This document shows positions 60,040-64,000 of a stretch of DNA of 64,000 nucleotides, piece after piece. Under the pieces are notes generated by a model. It made no database searches, was not told the origin of the DNA, and worked only from the letters and a program-made list of their open reading frames with translations. Origin of the DNA: Undaria pinnatifida (Eukaryota; Sar; Phaeophyceae; Laminariales; Alariaceae); NCBI GenBank assembly GCA_012845835.1, contig JABAKD010000004.1:7111765-7175764 (forward strand), read 5' to 3'. The stretch's first letter is position 1, and every line of letters starts with the position of its first letter. A program made the translations under genes and the position numbers.

Positions 60040-60290
60040 ATCAAAAGTACGGGCGTAGAGAGCTACAAAACCCACACCCCCAACTAACCCCCATCAAACC
60101 GTAACCCTGACCCCAACGCCCGGAATCAACGCCGGCCAGAAACGGGCCGGAAGCGGCAGGGCGAGAAGCGAATTTTAATTTTTCGATCTGGGGACCGGTT
60201 AATGATCCTCCGCCAATTGTAGGACGTAACGACTGCCCTCAAAAATCCGCGCGACCATACTAACTGTTAGGTTTGCTGCCCTCATACTAA
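60040..60290. repeat. telomere-like-tract repeat, second copy
   Basis: It shows ACGGGCGTAGAGAGC, a CCCCATCAAACCGTAACCCTGACCC-type degenerate tract, GCCAGAAACGGGCCGGAAGC, CGATCTGGGGACCGGTT and CTGCCCTCAAAAATCCGCG. This parallels the order at 16460-16700. Confidence 0.7.
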
Positions 60291-60625
60291 CAGCAGTAGT
60301 GGATTCGGGAGTACTTGGTAAACTCCTGGAAAGCTTGAACCTTCCTCGGAAGTGCCCCTGCCTAAGGCCATCTCTTAATAGTACCTGGTACATAGTACAG
60401 TACGCTGATTCTGAAAACGGAAAGTCGAGGTTTTGGGCACCTTCGCAGGCGTGCTTGACCCGCGGAACGGGAGAATCGGGCCCGCTTTTTTTTTTTTCTT
60501 CAACTTGCGACAATTGTTACTGCAAAAGCACCACGCATCCATCGACGTTTGCCCTTCCTTTAGGGTATCAGTTTTGGAAACAAGTTTTGGACATATATTC
60601 CGTCGCAGTTTCGGGCCATCTCTTG

Positions 60626-61410
60626 GGCCATTTCTTATGCAGTCGGATTTGTCAGTCGAAAACGCCCTTTTTCGACTGAAGCCCAAATCGGGCTTTCTTA
60701 CGCAGTCGAAAAAGGGCTTTTTCGACTCAACTTTTTTCGACTGAAAATTCTGACTGGCGGATCCAGTCGAAAAACTCGACTTTTTCGACTGGATCCTCCA
60801 GTCGAAAACCTCAGTCAAAAAAGTTTTACACGTGTTTTTTTAATCGATCGCATCGCCCATCCCACCACCAAACACACACCCACACGGCCACACGGCCACA
60901 CACCCATGCCAAGTACGACACTGCAGTATCATACCAGGCGCTGACGCTGGCTTGGCTATCGCTGCTGTTGCTTCTCGCAGCAAGACAGCGTGGCAAATTC
61001 CTAGTTCCGCTCGCCAGCAGCGTGTATCACACGACGGCAGCAGCGCGCGGTCTCGATCCCATGCTGCCAACAACGGCTGCGCTTGCTGTAGCTTTGGCGG
61101 CTCTCGGCTGAGTGCAACTCCACGAACGTAGCTTTGACGGCTTTCGGCTAAGCCCAAAGCCACCAACTCGCTGGGACGAAGGTTCGTCGAGCCGTTGCTC
61201 GCGGAGACAGCGCGAAGCACAGAGCTGCCAACCGATTTCGCCTGCTGTACAGCAGTACTCCCTCACACCAACCGCCTCGAGGAAGAGCACGAAAACTATA
61301 AAAATCAACTCGACTGACGATAAGAAGGACCAGAAGAATCCAGTCGAAAAAAAGTCCAGTCGAAAAGGGCCGTTTTCGACTGGCGGAATCCGACTGCATA
61401 AGAAATGGCC
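60626..61410. mobile_element. 785-bp fold-back element
   Basis: Termini GGCCATTTCTTATGCAGTCG and its complement CGACTGCATAAGAAATGGCC are exact. The imperfect inverted match extends ~55 bp inward through GTCGAAAACGCCC. Many extra CAGTCGAAAA/TTTTCGACTG inverted pairs lie near the left end (60645-60815). The interior (60850-61300) is unrelated and non-coding by eye. Confidence 0.85.
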
Positions 61411-62215
61411 TTATAGTCGTTTCTAACGATCAAACGAAATTTCCAAAACTTGCTGTTTTGGCAAGAAAACATTGGCAACACTTTCCAGAAAAACGACCAA
61501 ACTTTCTGACGCGACACACTGCACCTTTGGCAAGTTTTTGGAAATATTTGGCAAGTTTCTCTTCATAACGCCCTCAGATTTTATTCAAACCCCTCACAGC
61601 AGCAGCAGAAGGGAACCAACGGCACGCCGACGCTCTATGGAGTAAATACTGGCGCAGAAAGGACTCCAGGCACAGCCCATGTACCTCAGAGGTTGGCAGT
61701 TCTTCCAGCCCGGCCAAATTCGCTTGGGAAAAGCTGGGGCGGCTGCTGTTTATGATGATGCTTCAGCACCCGCTCAACACGACGCCCATGTGGCATCCAC
61801 GCGGGCCTCACGGCCAGTGTCGCCAGCCCTATCATAGCTGCTACCAATGACACCGTGTATCCTCCATACCTCCCGCTATTACAGAATTTAGAGCAAGTCT
61901 AGTGTCGGGCGTCGGGGTATCTGGTTTGTACAACCTTGCGTTGGCGTTATTGGCCCAAAATGGCAAATGAAATGGCAAATCTCACTTAAAAGAAACTTGC
62001 CAACGAAGCGGAACGGAAATATATCCCAAAAAAAAAGTCGGGCAAGCTATTTTGGCTCAAGTCCAAATTTCCAAAACCTTGCCAAATTGGCAAGAAAATT
62101 GCCAAAAAAGTGTCGTTGGAAATGACCCTTGTACACCGTTTCTGAATCCGAAAAATGACGATCTCGGATTCCATAACCGATTTCCAACTCTTATGGAACT
62201 GAAACTGGCGTTTTT
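61411..62215. other. intergenic with TTGGCAAG-type repeats
   Basis: Two degenerate copies of a segment with AAATTTCCAAAACTTGC and TTGGCAAGAAAA...TTGCCAA lie at about 61430-61565 and 61965-62130, partly in the same orientation. No gene seen. Confidence 0.5.
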
Positions 62216-62476
62216 CTAGCTTCCGTGTTCGGATATCGTTGTAGGGACGCCCCTCACCCAGAAATGGGGGTCCAGTTTATCCGAAAGTGGCGTCTGGGTT
62301 TGGATCTTAACGGGTTTCCATGCGTCGTCAAGCATGGAATTAAGCGGACAACAGCGGTGTAAGACCCAAGAAGACGCATCTGCTGGGCAATAACACGACG
62401 TATCATAAGTGTCTCGTGCTGTTGCTGCTGTGTCCCGCCACCCACTCGCACACACCTCGGGCATCACCACGAGCCG

Positions 62477-62974
62477 ATGGGATCGGGCAGTGATGGGGGC
62501 GACTACGACCGTCTTGCCGTTTTCCTCGCAGTCGCAAATGCGGCATTCGCCGATGCCAGGTACATGGCACACACGCACTTCTTTTTGTCGAGAACGAGGA
62601 AAGCGACCGTTTGTGACATGTCGTTGTTGTTGATGCACGAGATCGACGAGAGCAAGGAGGAAGACGACCTTACTCGCTTGAAGCCACGAGGCGTGCTTTC
62701 CCTCTCCCCACTTACAAAGCTTCATCTGCGTGCGCTGAGATGCTCTGGTGCGGCGAACTCGTACGAGGACATAGTCAACGGCCAATGTCGTCGATTATTG
62801 CGTGAACACTCTGTACAAAAGCATTCGGTACAATTCGGGCTTGCTTACTACGGTTGTCGATCCGATCCCGCCCGTCTGGTTCTGCGACCCGAAAATTCAT
62901 CTGATTTTCGGTCTCGGATAAGCTCTTGTAAGAGTTTGCTTCATCCGAGAAATGGCGTATTTTGTCATCAATAG
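62477..62974 (+). CDS. unassigned ORF, 165 codons
   Basis: Starts MGSGSDGGDYDRLAVFLAVA and includes DMSLLLMHEIDESKEEDDLT and LSPLTKLHLRALRC. The sequence is nonrepetitive and of balanced composition. However, an antisense frame (62216-62785) is equally long and plausible (GIGECRICDCEENGKTVVV), and GCAG/GTAC splice-like signals fall inside. Only one strand can be real; neither is recognised. Confidence 0.25.
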   Translation: MGSGSDGGDYDRLAVFLAVANAAFADARYMAHTHFFLSRTRKATVCDMSLLLMHEIDESKEEDDLTRLKPRGVLSLSPLTKLHLRALRCSGAANSYEDIVNGQCRRLLREHSVQKHSVQFGLAYYGCRSDPARLVLRPENSSDFRSRISSCKSLLHPRNGVFCHQ

Positions 62975-64000
62975 CGTCCGAATCTGAGGACTGCGGCGTA
63001 TCGAACAAAAGAAGAAAACTCATATCCTGAAGAAAACGGAAACGTTGTTGGATGCGTCTCGCGAAAAGGCTGGTCGAGCTATGAGAAAAGCGGGGGCGAT
63101 TCTACCGTTCCCCCGGTCAAACACGCCTGCGAAGATGCTGAAACCTCCAGTTTCGGTTTTCAGAATCAGTTGATTGTACATAAGAGTTGGCCAATGAGTC
63201 GCTCACCGCCGTATACGTTCGGCGAACATTGCGTGAAGCGAGGCACAGTGCCCGGTGCACAAAACGTCCACGAAAAGACAAACTTAAGAACGGCCAAAGC
63301 GGCTTTGTTTCGCGTTGTCGTGCCTTCGCTAAAGCCTAAATGATTTGTCATTGCTTAAAACTACAATCTGCATGGCACCCAATATTCGATTAAGAGCGGT
63401 GCAGTACACGCGCGATCGAAGTATCACACCCAGCTTGCAAGGATGAGTTTTGGTCAAAATCGTTTTCGATCGATCTCACAGCAGCTGAGGTGTTTTTTTT
63501 TTCATATTTTCTAATTACGGGGAGAAGAGCGGTAGGGCTGGCCTGCTCCAAGGGTCTCCTATCTCTTTACGACTGGCAACCCAATTTTGGGCACGAAACA
63601 CTTGGAAATAGTATAGAGAAGGCTGTGGGGGGACCTACAGGAGTTAAATCGGGCACCGCACTGCTGTAGTATACCCTGACTTATCGAACAGCATGAGTAA
63701 TCGTAGTTCGATTTTACTCCGTATATTTTTGTTCCGAGAATTTTTGTTGATTTTGCATTTGGTTGGTTGGTCGAAAGATGAATCACCGAGCAGGCATTTT
63801 CCTGGTTTGAGGTTTGGAACGAAAAAAATCGAGTTCAAGAAAGAGGTGAAATAAAGCTTCTTTCTTCGAATTTGGTGGAACAATTAGTTCAATTTGGGGG
63901 CTTTGTACACCTAGACGTGGCGTGTTCCATGTGGCCGAAGCCGGCCAAGCGAATTGGTGCCGTGTCGTCGCCTGATTAAGATGCGAGAAGCCACCGTTAC
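62975..64000. other. intergenic
   Basis: Contains a CGATCGAAGTATCACACCCA...AGCTTGCAAGGATGAGTTTT repeat copy (about 63400-63490) and a single diverged 19.3-kb-type minisatellite unit (about 63560-63645). No gene recognised. Confidence 0.5.

Overview
The window is nuclear DNA of a eukaryote with long, repeat-choked GT-AG introns. Intron lengths, homopolymer and trinucleotide tracts and interstitial CCCTAA-type tracts would fit a stramenopile such as a brown alga, but that placement is inference; no marker gene here fixes the species. I see no rRNA, no free-standing tRNA gene, no CRISPR array and nothing bacterial.

Region 1 (1-14.3 kb, + strand) is the one confidently recognised gene: the 3' part of a DBP9/DDX56-type nucleolar DEAD-box RNA helicase. 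Eleven exons join in phase into 691 codons plus stop, from just before motif Ib to the lysine-rich C-terminus; the 5' exons lie outside the window. Its introns hold transposon fragments, minisatellites and, in intron 1, several decayed copies of the start of the next exon.

Region 2 (14.3-33 kb) is intergenic and built of short non-autonomous elements and their derivatives: a 19-copy 61-bp array starting just after the DBP9 stop, a 52-bp array, about 80-90-bp arrays, a hAT-like MITE carrying telomere-like repeats, a tRNA-derived SINE, a 105-bp TA-inserting MITE and many copies of a family with ends GACGCGTGCTACGATAGAGG (called MITE-A here). A second family with ends like GGGAGTCATCCCACGG is called MITE-B.

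Region 3 (33-51 kb) has a long glycine-rich open exon on the minus strand (33.3-35.6 kb), a two-exon minus-strand gene fragment (48.2-50.9 kb) with an octapeptide repeat, and more MITE, SINE and microsatellite DNA. Region 4 (51-64 kb) has further MITE-A copies, a phase-consistent two-exon Q-rich gene on the minus strand (56.8-57.7 kb) divergent from a small two-exon gene on the plus strand (58.5-58.9 kb), a 785-bp fold-back element, and an unassigned ORF near 62.5 kb.

The main pattern is that tandem arrays repeatedly arise from the terminal segments of the two MITE families. The second is that partial copies of a 3' splice site plus exon start have been duplicated inside the preceding intron.
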